Below, one piece after another: positions 8,192-14,251 of a DNA stretch of 19,580 nt (position 1 is its first letter; every line of letters begins with the position of its first letter). The notes beneath the pieces were generated by a model. It was given only the letters and a program-made list of their open reading frames with translations, was not told where the DNA came from and ran no database searches. Source of the DNA: CAZXMB01 sp964641715 (GTDB lineage Bacteria; Desulfobacterota; BSN033; UBA1163); contig CAZXMB010000045.1 in NCBI GenBank assembly GCA_964641715.1, positions 1 through 19,580 of the forward strand. The letters run 5' to 3'. The translations under genes were made by a program, and so were the position numbers.

Positions 8192-8213
8192 CCGGGAGCA
8201 CCCCTCCCGGTTT
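8192..8213 (+). terminator. Putative rho-independent terminator after the saccharopine dehydrogenase-like gene
   Basis: CCGGGAG (8192-8198), loop CACCC, CTCCCGG (8204-8210), then TTT. The 7-base GC-rich stem is perfect but the U-tract is short, so termination may be partial. It lies between two convergent genes, ten bases after one stop and touching the other. No T-run exists on the opposite strand side. Confidence 0.55.
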
Positions 8214-8764
8214 CAAATCACCCTTTCCGGATGCCGGAGAAAGTAATGGGTGAATGCGGCGATGACGATGGCATGGTCGATCTTCCCCTTCAGGATCAAC
8301 GGAGGAATTTCTTTTAGAGGGAGAAGGGAAACCTCAATCTCTTCGGTCTGATCGGGGGAGGGATCCGTAACCCTCTTGATGTCCTCAGCCAAAAATGTAT
8401 AACAGCGATTATTAAAGAGCGCCGGATTGGGATTGATGGCGCCGATTTTTGTCCACTTCTTTGCCCGGTAACCTGTTTCCTCCAACAGTTCCCGAGCCGC
8501 TGCCTTTTCAGGAGTGTCCCTTCCCTCCACCAGACCTCCTGGAATTTCGAGGGTCACTTTTTTTGAACCATGCCGGTACTGTCTCACCATGACCACCTGA
8601 TGATCCTCCGTGAGAGGGATGACATTGACCCAATCCCTTGCCTCGATCACGTAGAAGTCATGCTCCTTTCCTGTTCTTGGTGAGAGGGCTGTATCGGTCC
8701 GAATGGAAAAGATACGAAAGGATCGGGTGGTCCGGGATCGGATACATTTCCAGGGATTGATCAT
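8213..8764 (-). CDS. NUDIX hydrolase, ADP-ribose pyrophosphatase-like
   Basis: This 183-residue enzyme hydrolyses a nucleoside-diphosphate linked compound; ADP-ribose or NADH-type substrates are likely by resemblance. The NUDIX box begins GGLVEGRDTPEKAAA and continues RELLEETGY, about residues 75-98. The first glutamate of GX5EX7REUXEEXGU is aspartate, while the essential REXXEE core is intact. The preceding VVMVRQYRHG is typical of ADP-ribose pyrophosphatases. The gene is convergent with the previous operon and divergent from the regulator. On the minus strand AAGGAG (8772-8777) lies about seven bases before the ATG, and a near-consensus promoter lies at 8806-8834. It is likely a housekeeping gene unrelated to the flanking clusters. 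Confidence 0.92.
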   Translation of the reverse strand: MINPWKCIRSRTTRSFRIFSIRTDTALSPRTGKEHDFYVIEARDWVNVIPLTEDHQVVMVRQYRHGSKKVTLEIPGGLVEGRDTPEKAAARELLEETGYRAKKWTKIGAINPNPALFNNRCYTFLAEDIKRVTDPSPDQTEEIEVSLLPLKEIPPLILKGKIDHAIVIAAFTHYFLRHPERVI

Positions 8765-8805
8765 TTCTTCACTCCTTTGCGATTACAAAAATTCTGAAGG
8801 ACTTC

Positions 8806-8834
8806 ATTCTATTTTCCTCAGGCGAGTTTGTCAA
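8806..8834 (-). promoter_or_regulatory. Sigma-70 promoter of the NUDIX gene
   Basis: On the minus strand TTGACA (8829-8834) is followed by a 17-base spacer and TAGAAT (8806-8811, 5/6 to the -10 consensus). Transcription would begin near 8799, leaving a leader of about 35 bases before the ATG at 8764, with AAGGAG inside it. This is the clearest promoter in the window. Confidence 0.72.
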
Positions 8835-8836
8835 AT

Positions 8837-8863
8837 AAAATGGAATGATTCCTGTCCCATTTT
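8837..8863. repeat. Inverted repeat between the divergent promoters
   Basis: AAAATGG (8837-8843) and CCATTTT (8857-8863) are perfect 7-base arms around a 13-base centre. The overlapping short dyad GGAAT-G-ATTCC (8842-8852) lies inside. It sits just upstream of both -35 boxes, a typical place for a regulator site shared by divergent genes. The binding protein is unknown. Confidence 0.35.
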
Positions 8864-8868
8864 CAGTC

Positions 8869-8895
8869 TTGACAATATTTTTTTAAATTGGTAAT
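8869..8895 (+). promoter_or_regulatory. Putative promoter of the GntR/FadR regulator gene
   Basis: A perfect TTGACA (8869-8874) is followed by GGTAAT (8890-8895, 4/6) at 15 bases, or TAATAG (8892-8897, 3/6) at 17. Transcription would start at about 8902-8905, almost at the ATG of 8903, so the mRNA may be leaderless or translation may start at ATG 8918. The -35 match is strong and the -10 weak. Confidence 0.45.
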
Positions 8896-8917
8896 AGGAC
8901 AGATGTCATACCAATTT
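8885..8917. promoter_or_regulatory. Putative autoregulatory operator with PdhR-like half sites
   Basis: AAATTGGTA (8885-8893) and TACCAATTT (8909-8917) form a perfect 9-base inverted repeat centred at 8901. It spans the -10 region and the start of the regulator gene, as expected for self-repression. The halves match the AATTGGT/ACCAATT half sites known for the FadR-subfamily regulator PdhR. The spacing is 17 bases between GGT and ACC instead of 3, so binding mode and identity are uncertain. Confidence 0.42.
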
Positions 8918-9637
8918 ATGAACCCCTTCCGGCCGATCAAAAACAAAAAGATCTCAGAGCGCATCGCCCAGCAAGTTAAGAATGCCATTCTCCGCGGGAC
9001 GATGAAACCGGGGGACAGGCTTCCCCCGGAGCGGGAGCTGGTAGACCAATTTCAGGCAAGCCGGATCTCGATTCGGGAGGCCCTCAAAAGCCTGGAAACC
9101 TCAGGGCTTTTAACGATTAAACCGGGCTCCGGTATATTCGTCGCAGAGGTCAATTCGAAGCCGATCAGTGACTCTCTTTCTTCCATCCTGCGAATGCAAA
9201 GAATCTCAATTAAGGAGTTAACCGAAGCGAGAATCATGTTGGAACCCTATATTGGAAAATTTGCTACAGAAAAAATTACGGGTGATGACCTTGGAAAACT
9301 GGAGAAAAATATCCAGGAAACATCGAAGATTGTCAAATCGAATCATCCATCCCCGGCACAGAATATAGAGTTTCACTCTCTCATCGCCGCAGCCACCAAA
9401 AACCAGGTGATTGCCTTAACCATGAAGACCCTGCTTGACGTCGTAAAGGAGATGACCCTCGAAATAACGGACCATTTGACCAAGAGGATCGAAATTTCCA
9501 GGCAGGCGGTTGCCTATCATAAGAAGATATTGAAGGCTCTCAGAGAAAGGGACTCCCAAAAAGTTTATGAACTGATGTTGAAAGACATCATCCAGGTGCA
9601 GAGCGGTTTAAAGATCATTACATCCAAATCCAAATAA
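8903..9637 (+). CDS. FadR-family (GntR) transcriptional regulator with FCD domain
   Basis: This is a DNA-binding regulator of about 244 residues. The N-terminal winged helix (about residues 14-75 from ATG 8903) shows the GntR signature: AILRGTMKPGDRLPPERELV, then SRISIREALKSLETSGLLTIKPGSGIFV. The C-terminal all-helical FCD ligand domain begins near residue 90 (ELTEARIMLEPYIGKFA). FCD regulators commonly sense organic acids through a metal site; the EFHSLIAAATKN and YHKKILKAL segments supply candidate His residues. ATG 8903 is preferred over the in-frame TTG 8888 because TTG lies in the proposed promoter; ATG 8918 is also possible. It sits 12 bases before the first UbiD gene, so it is probably co-transcribed and likely controls this catabolic cluster. 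Confidence 0.9.
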   Translation: MSYQFMNPFRPIKNKKISERIAQQVKNAILRGTMKPGDRLPPERELVDQFQASRISIREALKSLETSGLLTIKPGSGIFVAEVNSKPISDSLSSILRMQRISIKELTEARIMLEPYIGKFATEKITGDDLGKLEKNIQETSKIVKSNHPSPAQNIEFHSLIAAATKNQVIALTMKTLLDVVKEMTLEITDHLTKRIEISRQAVAYHKKILKALRERDSQKVYELMLKDIIQVQSGLKIITSKSK

Positions 9638-9649
9638 GGAGGGTGCACA

Positions 9650-11089
9650 ATGGCTTTTAAGGATCACAGGGATTTTTTCGAAGTCCTTGAGAGAGAAAAC
9701 GAGCTTGCAAGAGTAAAAAAAGAAGTCGATTGGGATGGAGAGGCAGGGGCCATCAGCAGAAAAACGTTCGAACATGAAGGGCCGGCCCTGCTTTTCGAAA
9801 AGATCAAAGGCTACCCCGAGGGATACAGAATCTCCAACGGAACCTCGGGAACGTGGAGCCGGGTGGCGCTATCGATGATGCTACCCAAGAATACACCGGT
9901 AAGAAAGATATACAAGGAGTATGAGGAACGCATCGATATAAAAATCCCTCCTAAAATAGTCAAGAAGGCGAATGCCCCCTGCAAAGAGAACATCCTGCTG
10001 GGGAAGAAGGTTGACCTGAATGAGTTCCCTGCTCCGATGGTCCACGAAGGGGACGGAGGCAGGTATATCGGCACATGGGATGTGGTGGTCAACAAGGACC
10101 CTGAGACCAACTGGACAAACTGGGGCATGTACAGATTCATGGTACATACCAAAAACTGGTTGACCGGATGGCCTCAGAGCACAAGCCAGCTTGCCTTTAT
10201 CATGAAGAAGAGCTATTTGCCCTACAATAAGCCTATGCCCATCGCCGTTGTCATTGGAACGGACCCCCTGTCGCACATCGTCGCCACTGCAGGGATCAAG
10301 ACTTTCGAAGACGAGGCGGACCATGCGGGCGGATTGAGAGGCGAGCCAGTAGATCTGGTGAAGTGTGAGACATCGGACCTCCTGGTCCCGGCGCATGCAG
10401 AGATTGTTATTGAGGGCGAGCTTATGCCGGATCAGATTGCACCGGATGGGCCCTTCGGTGAGTATCCCGGCTACAGGAGCGGAACCATGTGTGCCGGTGT
10501 TGCGGTAAAGGTAAAGGCAATTACCTACCGGAGCAAACCTATTGTCACGATGATTGCCCTCGGCACACCGCCTGATGACAGCTCCATAGCGGCCTCCCTG
10601 ACTGCGGCCGTGGCCATGAAAAAGGGTTTATTGAGGCATGGTGTCCCCGTAACGGATGTCTACGTCCCTCCCGAAGGGGTAACCCATTTGATTGTGATCG
10701 GTGTGACAAAAGGTGGAGCGGAGACTGCGCGGAAGGTCCTTGACTATTTCACCCTGAGAAGAGTCATGACCAATAAGCATATCATCGTGGATGCGGATGT
10801 GGACGTATTCAATATGGCTGAGGTATTGCACTGCTTTGCCACAAGATGCCATCCGGGAAGAGGTATTTTGTATGAGTGGTACGAGGGCAGAGCAAATTCA
10901 TTAACACCTTTCTACAGCCCAGAGGAAAGGAAGAAGCTGAAAGGGGTTTCGATTGCCTTTGACAGTACATGGCCGCCGGAGTGGGAGAAGGAGATTGTCC
11001 CGATCAAGGCATCGTTCAAAACGATTTTCACCAAGGAGACCATTGACAAAGTGAACAGGAATTGGGAAAGCTACGGGATCAAGATATAG
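9650..11089 (+). CDS. UbiD-family (de)carboxylase, copy 1, with divergent active site
   Basis: This 479-residue UbiD-family protein is of normal length (480-500). Family enzymes use prenylated FMN to decarboxylate, or carboxylate, aromatic or unsaturated acids in the cytoplasm. Seen: CKENILLG (111-118), WTNWGMYR with N157 and R162 (equivalents of Fdc1 N168 and R173), GGLRGEPVDLVKCE with E232 (metal Glu), and DGPFGE with D266 and E271. By visual alignment to the second copy, the metal-ligand His is Leu181, and the first Glu of EGPFGE is Asp266; the catalytic second Glu is kept. ATG 9650 has AAGGAGG upstream. It follows the regulator by 12 bases and precedes an unknown small gene and a CoA ligase. 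No UbiX prFMN synthase is in the window. Substrate unknown. Confidence 0.92.
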   Translation: MAFKDHRDFFEVLERENELARVKKEVDWDGEAGAISRKTFEHEGPALLFEKIKGYPEGYRISNGTSGTWSRVALSMMLPKNTPVRKIYKEYEERIDIKIPPKIVKKANAPCKENILLGKKVDLNEFPAPMVHEGDGGRYIGTWDVVVNKDPETNWTNWGMYRFMVHTKNWLTGWPQSTSQLAFIMKKSYLPYNKPMPIAVVIGTDPLSHIVATAGIKTFEDEADHAGGLRGEPVDLVKCETSDLLVPAHAEIVIEGELMPDQIAPDGPFGEYPGYRSGTMCAGVAVKVKAITYRSKPIVTMIALGTPPDDSSIAASLTAAVAMKKGLLRHGVPVTDVYVPPEGVTHLIVIGVTKGGAETARKVLDYFTLRRVMTNKHIIVDADVDVFNMAEVLHCFATRCHPGRGILYEWYEGRANSLTPFYSPEERKKLKGVSIAFDSTWPPEWEKEIVPIKASFKTIFTKETIDKVNRNWESYGIKI

Positions 11090-11129
11090 ATCCCCCAAAG
11101 CGGAGGAAAAAAGAAGGAGGATAGGCACG

Positions 11130-11447
11130 ATGAAGGAATGGCAGACTTTCGTGAGAAAGTTTTCAGACATGAAAGAAGGAAAGAGGGAACTTTTCATCAA
11201 AGACCTGTCTCCCGGTAAGACCAAGTACAATACCAAGCATGTCCTGGCGAAAGTTTCCAAATCGAAAAAAACCTTGAAGAACCCTGATATCCTCTGGGTC
11301 AGGGGAGAATCCGGTGAAAAAGCCCCTGATCCCTGGTACCTGACCATTGAGCAGGAACTGGAGGAATTTGTTCCGGGGAAACCGTGGGAGGACGTGCTCG
11401 AGGCAGTGGAAAAGAAGGAAAGAAGCAGGGGGGTTGGGGGTACGTGA
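11130..11447 (+). CDS. Hypothetical small lysine-rich protein between UbiD and CoA ligase
   Basis: I do not recognise this 105-residue protein. It has no signal peptide, membrane segment or cysteine, about 17 lysines, and four tryptophans (4, 56, 69 and 86). The second half looks more ordered and conserved in character (NPDILWVRG, PWYLTIEQELEEF, PGKPWEDVLEAVEKK) than the lysine-rich first half. A strong GAAGGAGGA lies about eight bases before ATG 11130, and its TGA overlaps the ATG of the CoA ligase gene. It is therefore almost certainly translated and coupled to that gene. Some UbiD-type decarboxylases have small accessory subunits, but it does not resemble the Cys-rich VdcD type. A role as an accessory to UbiD copy 1 or to the ligase is inference from position only. 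Confidence 0.75.
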   Translation: MKEWQTFVRKFSDMKEGKRELFIKDLSPGKTKYNTKHVLAKVSKSKKTLKNPDILWVRGESGEKAPDPWYLTIEQELEEFVPGKPWEDVLEAVEKKERSRGVGGT

Positions 11448-12769
11448 TGGGAGAGGTCGAATATTTCGATAAGAAAGTGGAGACAGCCAGCAGAGACGAG
11501 ACCGTCATGCTCCAGTTTAAGAAACTGGTGGACTTATTGAAAAAGGTCTTTGCTTCCAACCCGTTCTATAAAGAAAAATTTAAACAACACAGAGTCCATC
11601 TCAAGGATATCCGGAATCCAGACGACCTCCAGAAATTGCCTTTTACCATTAAAAGGGAATTTGAAGAGGATCAGGAGAGGAACTCGCCCTTTGGGACGAA
11701 TCTGACCGAACCATTAGAAAATTATGTCCAGTACCATCAGACCTCCGGGACCACCGGTAGACCTTTAAAATTCCTTGATACCAGAGAGAGCTGGGAATGG
11801 AGGGGAAGGGTTGCCTGCCATATTTTAAAAGGAGCGGGGGTCATACGAGGAGACCGAATTCTATTTCCCTTTAACTTTGGCCCCTATACTGCCTTCTGGA
11901 TCATGTATGAGGGGGCTTACCAACTTGGAATCCTCATCATACCTACCGGAGGCTGGAACTCATTGCAACGGCTGGAGTGTATCATCGGGAATAAAGCGAC
12001 CGTGATCCCCACAACCCCAACCTATGCATTGGCTTTGGCTGAGACAGCCAGAGAAAGAGGGATCGATCTCGCCTCCTCCAGCGTGAGATCTCTTCTCCTT
12101 TCCGGAGAGCCGGGAGCCCTTGTCCCACAGGTTCGCGAAAAGCTCCAGAGGATATGGAACGCCCGATGTTTCGATTACATCGGCCTGACCGAAGTCGGGA
12201 CATGGGGATTTCAATGTACAGAGGAACCGGATGGCGTACATATTCTGGAAAGTGAGTTCATTGCTGAAGTCGTGGACCCTGAGACTGGAAAGCCCGTTGA
12301 AGAAGGTGAGGCAGGGGAGCTGGTTGTGACCAATCTGGGAAGGTCGTGTATGCCTGCCATCCGATATCGAACAGGAGATCTGGTTAAAGTTAAAAAAGGG
12401 TTCTGCCCATGCGGAAGGACTTTTCGGGTTCTTGAGGGCGGGGTCCTCGGACGAAAGGACGAGATGGTCGTTATCCGGGGCGTCAATGTCTTTCCCAATG
12501 CCCTTGCCAACATTGTCGAAAAATATATACAACCCGGAGATGAGTATCAGATCAAAGCCTATAAAAAGAATGAATTGGATGAGATAGGGATCAAACTTGA
12601 GATCAAAGAGGGAGGGAGAAAAGAAGTGATTGAGGGGGCCATTCAGGATGAAATAAAGAGAAGGCTTAATCTGAGAATGGAGGTCGAGGCAGTTCCAAAG
12701 GGGAGTCTTCCTAAATTCAGCTATAAAGCCAAGCGTTTTATCGATGAAAGAAAAGGAGGTGAGATCTGA
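11447..12769 (+). CDS. PaaK-like phenylacetate/aryl-CoA ligase (AMP-forming)
   Basis: This 440-residue adenylate-forming enzyme of the phenylacetate-CoA ligase group would activate a carboxylic acid to its CoA thioester with ATP. Motifs: YHQTSGTTGRPLKF (96-109, AMP-binding P-loop), LSGEPGA, YIGLTEVGTWG, YRTGDLV, a CPCGRTF segment and the GRKDEMVVIRGVNVFP hinge typical of PaaK, followed by a small C-terminal domain. An upstream in-frame extension of 21 codons exists. ATG 11447 is preferred because it overlaps the preceding stop (TGATG, translational coupling) and starts the conserved region. It is followed after 54 bases by the TAXI binding-protein gene, suggesting that an imported acid, or a product of UbiD action, is its substrate. 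Phenylacetate itself is only one option. Confidence 0.92.
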   Translation: MGEVEYFDKKVETASRDETVMLQFKKLVDLLKKVFASNPFYKEKFKQHRVHLKDIRNPDDLQKLPFTIKREFEEDQERNSPFGTNLTEPLENYVQYHQTSGTTGRPLKFLDTRESWEWRGRVACHILKGAGVIRGDRILFPFNFGPYTAFWIMYEGAYQLGILIIPTGGWNSLQRLECIIGNKATVIPTTPTYALALAETARERGIDLASSSVRSLLLSGEPGALVPQVREKLQRIWNARCFDYIGLTEVGTWGFQCTEEPDGVHILESEFIAEVVDPETGKPVEEGEAGELVVTNLGRSCMPAIRYRTGDLVKVKKGFCPCGRTFRVLEGGVLGRKDEMVVIRGVNVFPNALANIVEKYIQPGDEYQIKAYKKNELDEIGIKLEIKEGGRKEVIEGAIQDEIKRRLNLRMEVEAVPKGSLPKFSYKAKRFIDERKGGEI

Positions 12770-12823
12770 ATTTAACCGGTCATTGACGAAAACCCCAAAC
12801 AACAAATAAAGGAGGCGATCATC

Positions 12824-13849
12824 ATGATGAGTAAGATTTTGCGTTTATTTTTTATTTTTGTGTTTCTCATGGTATGGGGCGTGGGGGAAGGCCTTGCCGA
12901 GCAGTTACCCTCCATGCTTAATATCGGGACCCATCCCGTGGGTTCTTTTTTCAATGTGGTGGGGACGGCTGTGGCCACGGTGGTTGGAAGACATGCGCCC
13001 ATGAAGACCACGGTTAAACCTATGGCAGGCCCTTCCGCCTGGTATCCTCTCCTCTTAACTCAGGAGATTGACCTTGGAGTTCTGAATAACTGGGATGCCG
13101 AAAAAGGATACCTCGGTGAGTTCGTCTACGAAAAATTATCAAAAGGGAAAGGATTTCCGGTCAGGCTCATTGCCATCAGTGTCAATAATGCGATTGGTTT
13201 GTCCGTTGCTGCGGACTCAGGGATTTACAAATATTCTGACCTCAAAGGAAAGAGGGTTGCAGGGAATCTTCCCACTCCATCGCTTCAACTCCAGACCGAG
13301 GCCCTGCTCCTTAATGGCGGGGTCACCTGGTCGGAGATCAAACCTATTCCTGTCAGCTCTGTGGCCGAAGGGGTGAAGGCGGTGATTGAAGGCCGTTCGG
13401 ATGCCTCTGCTACCTGTACAATAGGCATGCCTATCATGGAAGAACTCCAGGCTAAAAGGGGAGCGAGAATCCTTCCTCTTGATCCTTCTCCAGAGGCGAT
13501 GAAAAGAGTTAGAGAGAAGTTCTCAGGGTACCCTATCAAAATTACCCCGGGGCCCGGTAAAACGGGAGTGGAAAAAGAGCAATACCTGTGGGCGTATGAC
13601 ATCTATCTCATCGGGCGGCAGGACCTCCCTGATGAGGCCGCTTACCAGGTGGTCAAAGCCCTGTGGGAGAATCATAAAGAGTTAGCTCCGATTCATGTGC
13701 TTTTGAAAAATTGGACTCCGGAGAGGTTTGTCTCAAAGGAGGCCTTGATCCCTTACCATCCGGGAGCTGTTAAATTCTATAAGGAGAAAGGGGCTTGGAC
13801 GGATGAGATGGCAAAGCTTCAGGAGACCCTGTTAGCGAGGAAGAAATAG
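12824..13849 (+). CDS. TAXI-family TRAP transporter solute-binding protein
   Basis: This 341-residue periplasmic protein of the TAXI (TRAP-associated extracytoplasmic immunogenic) family captures a solute for a fused TRAP permease. An N-terminal signal peptide (about 1-25, hydrophobic IFVFLMVWGV, probable cleavage after GLA) precedes the mature start and the NIGTHPVGSFFNVVGTAVA segment, a family hallmark. Other TAXI-like segments are LGVLNNWDA, YKYSDLKGKRVA and an EGRSDASATCTIGMP loop. AAAGGAGG precedes the ATG; a second ATG directly follows. The gene sits 54 bases after the CoA ligase gene and upstream of the permease, with hairpin-forming sequence between. Known TAXI ligands are few (for example glutamate or 2-oxoglutarate); the neighbours suggest an organic acid. 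Confidence 0.92.
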   Translation: MMSKILRLFFIFVFLMVWGVGEGLAEQLPSMLNIGTHPVGSFFNVVGTAVATVVGRHAPMKTTVKPMAGPSAWYPLLLTQEIDLGVLNNWDAEKGYLGEFVYEKLSKGKGFPVRLIAISVNNAIGLSVAADSGIYKYSDLKGKRVAGNLPTPSLQLQTEALLLNGGVTWSEIKPIPVSSVAEGVKAVIEGRSDASATCTIGMPIMEELQAKRGARILPLDPSPEAMKRVREKFSGYPIKITPGPGKTGVEKEQYLWAYDIYLIGRQDLPDEAAYQVVKALWENHKELAPIHVLLKNWTPERFVSKEALIPYHPGAVKFYKEKGAWTDEMAKLQETLLARKK

Positions 13850-13874
13850 GCTTTGCATGACAATTTTCTCATTC

Positions 13875-13897
13875 GAAAGCCATGAAGATGGCCTTTC
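13875..13897 (+). repeat. Intergenic hairpin after the TAXI gene
   Basis: GAAAGCCAT (13875-13883), loop GAAG, then ATGGCCTTTC (13888-13897) pair over nine base pairs with one bulged C. No T-run follows. Such a hairpin may protect the 3' end of the upstream binding-protein message while letting transcription reach the permease. Confidence 0.4.
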
Positions 13898-14011
13898 AGG
13901 TAAGGTGCAGAGGTTAGGGCTATAAAGCCAGTCTGGTGGGGAGGGCAATGGGTAAGGGCTAATCATTTAAACCCTTGCCCTTACCCGGAGACGAAACAGG
14001 TATCCTTACCT
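13898..14011 (+). repeat. Nested inverted repeats before the TRAP permease gene
   Basis: The outer arms are AGGTAAGG (13898-13905) and CCTTACCT (14004-14011). Inside, GGGTAAGGGC (13950-13959) and GCCCTTACCC (13977-13986) form a perfect 10-base stem with a 17-base loop. All arms share the GTAAGG/CCTTAC core, so alternative pairings are possible. There is no U-tract. Options are attenuation, RNA stability control or a protein-binding site. About 200 bases of real sequence here carry no gene. Confidence 0.42.
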
Positions 14012-14041
14012 TAACCCGATGCTTTTACCTTCCAATCAACG

Positions 14042-14251
14042 AAAGCGAATCCTATGACAGACCCCGTGGAAGAATCGAGATTCAGGAGGCCGGCCGNNNN
14101 NNNNNNNNNNNNNNNNNNNNNNNNNNNNNNNNNNNNNNNNNNNNNNNNNNNNNNNNNNNNNNNNNNNNNNNNNNNNNNNNNNNNNNNNNNNNNNNNAAAG
14201 CGAATCCTATGACAGACCCCGTGGAAGAATCGAGATTCAGGAGGCCGGCCG
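14042..14251. repeat. 55-base exact duplicate flanking the assembly gap
   Basis: Bases 14042-14096 and 14197-14251 are identical over 55 positions and abut the N run on both sides. This is most simply one piece of genome printed twice where two contigs overlapped. It contains the permease start codon (14054 and again 14209). Confidence 0.85.
14097..14196. other. Assembly gap of 100 N
   Basis: Exactly 100 N, the usual placeholder length for an unknown gap. Given the duplicated flanks, the true gap is probably zero or negative. Removing the N run plus one 55-base copy (155 bases) joins the flanks without breaking the permease gene. Confidence 0.97.

Noticed and set aside
8213..8764. NUDIX box Glu-to-Asp change as evidence of inactivity
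   Set aside because: The catalytic REXXEE core is intact and a conservative Asp at the first position is compatible with function.
8888..8902. TTG start for the GntR/FadR regulator
   Set aside because: It falls inside the proposed -10 region and inverted repeat and has no ribosome site.
11384..11446. 21-codon upstream extension of the CoA ligase
   Set aside because: It is glycine/lysine-rich and overlaps the small gene in another frame; ATG 11447 overlaps the preceding stop and begins family-like sequence.
13975..14208. N-terminal extension of the TRAP permease through the N run
   Set aside because: It is open only because of N; the left copy of the duplicate is read in a different frame from the right copy, and the sequence has no family resemblance.
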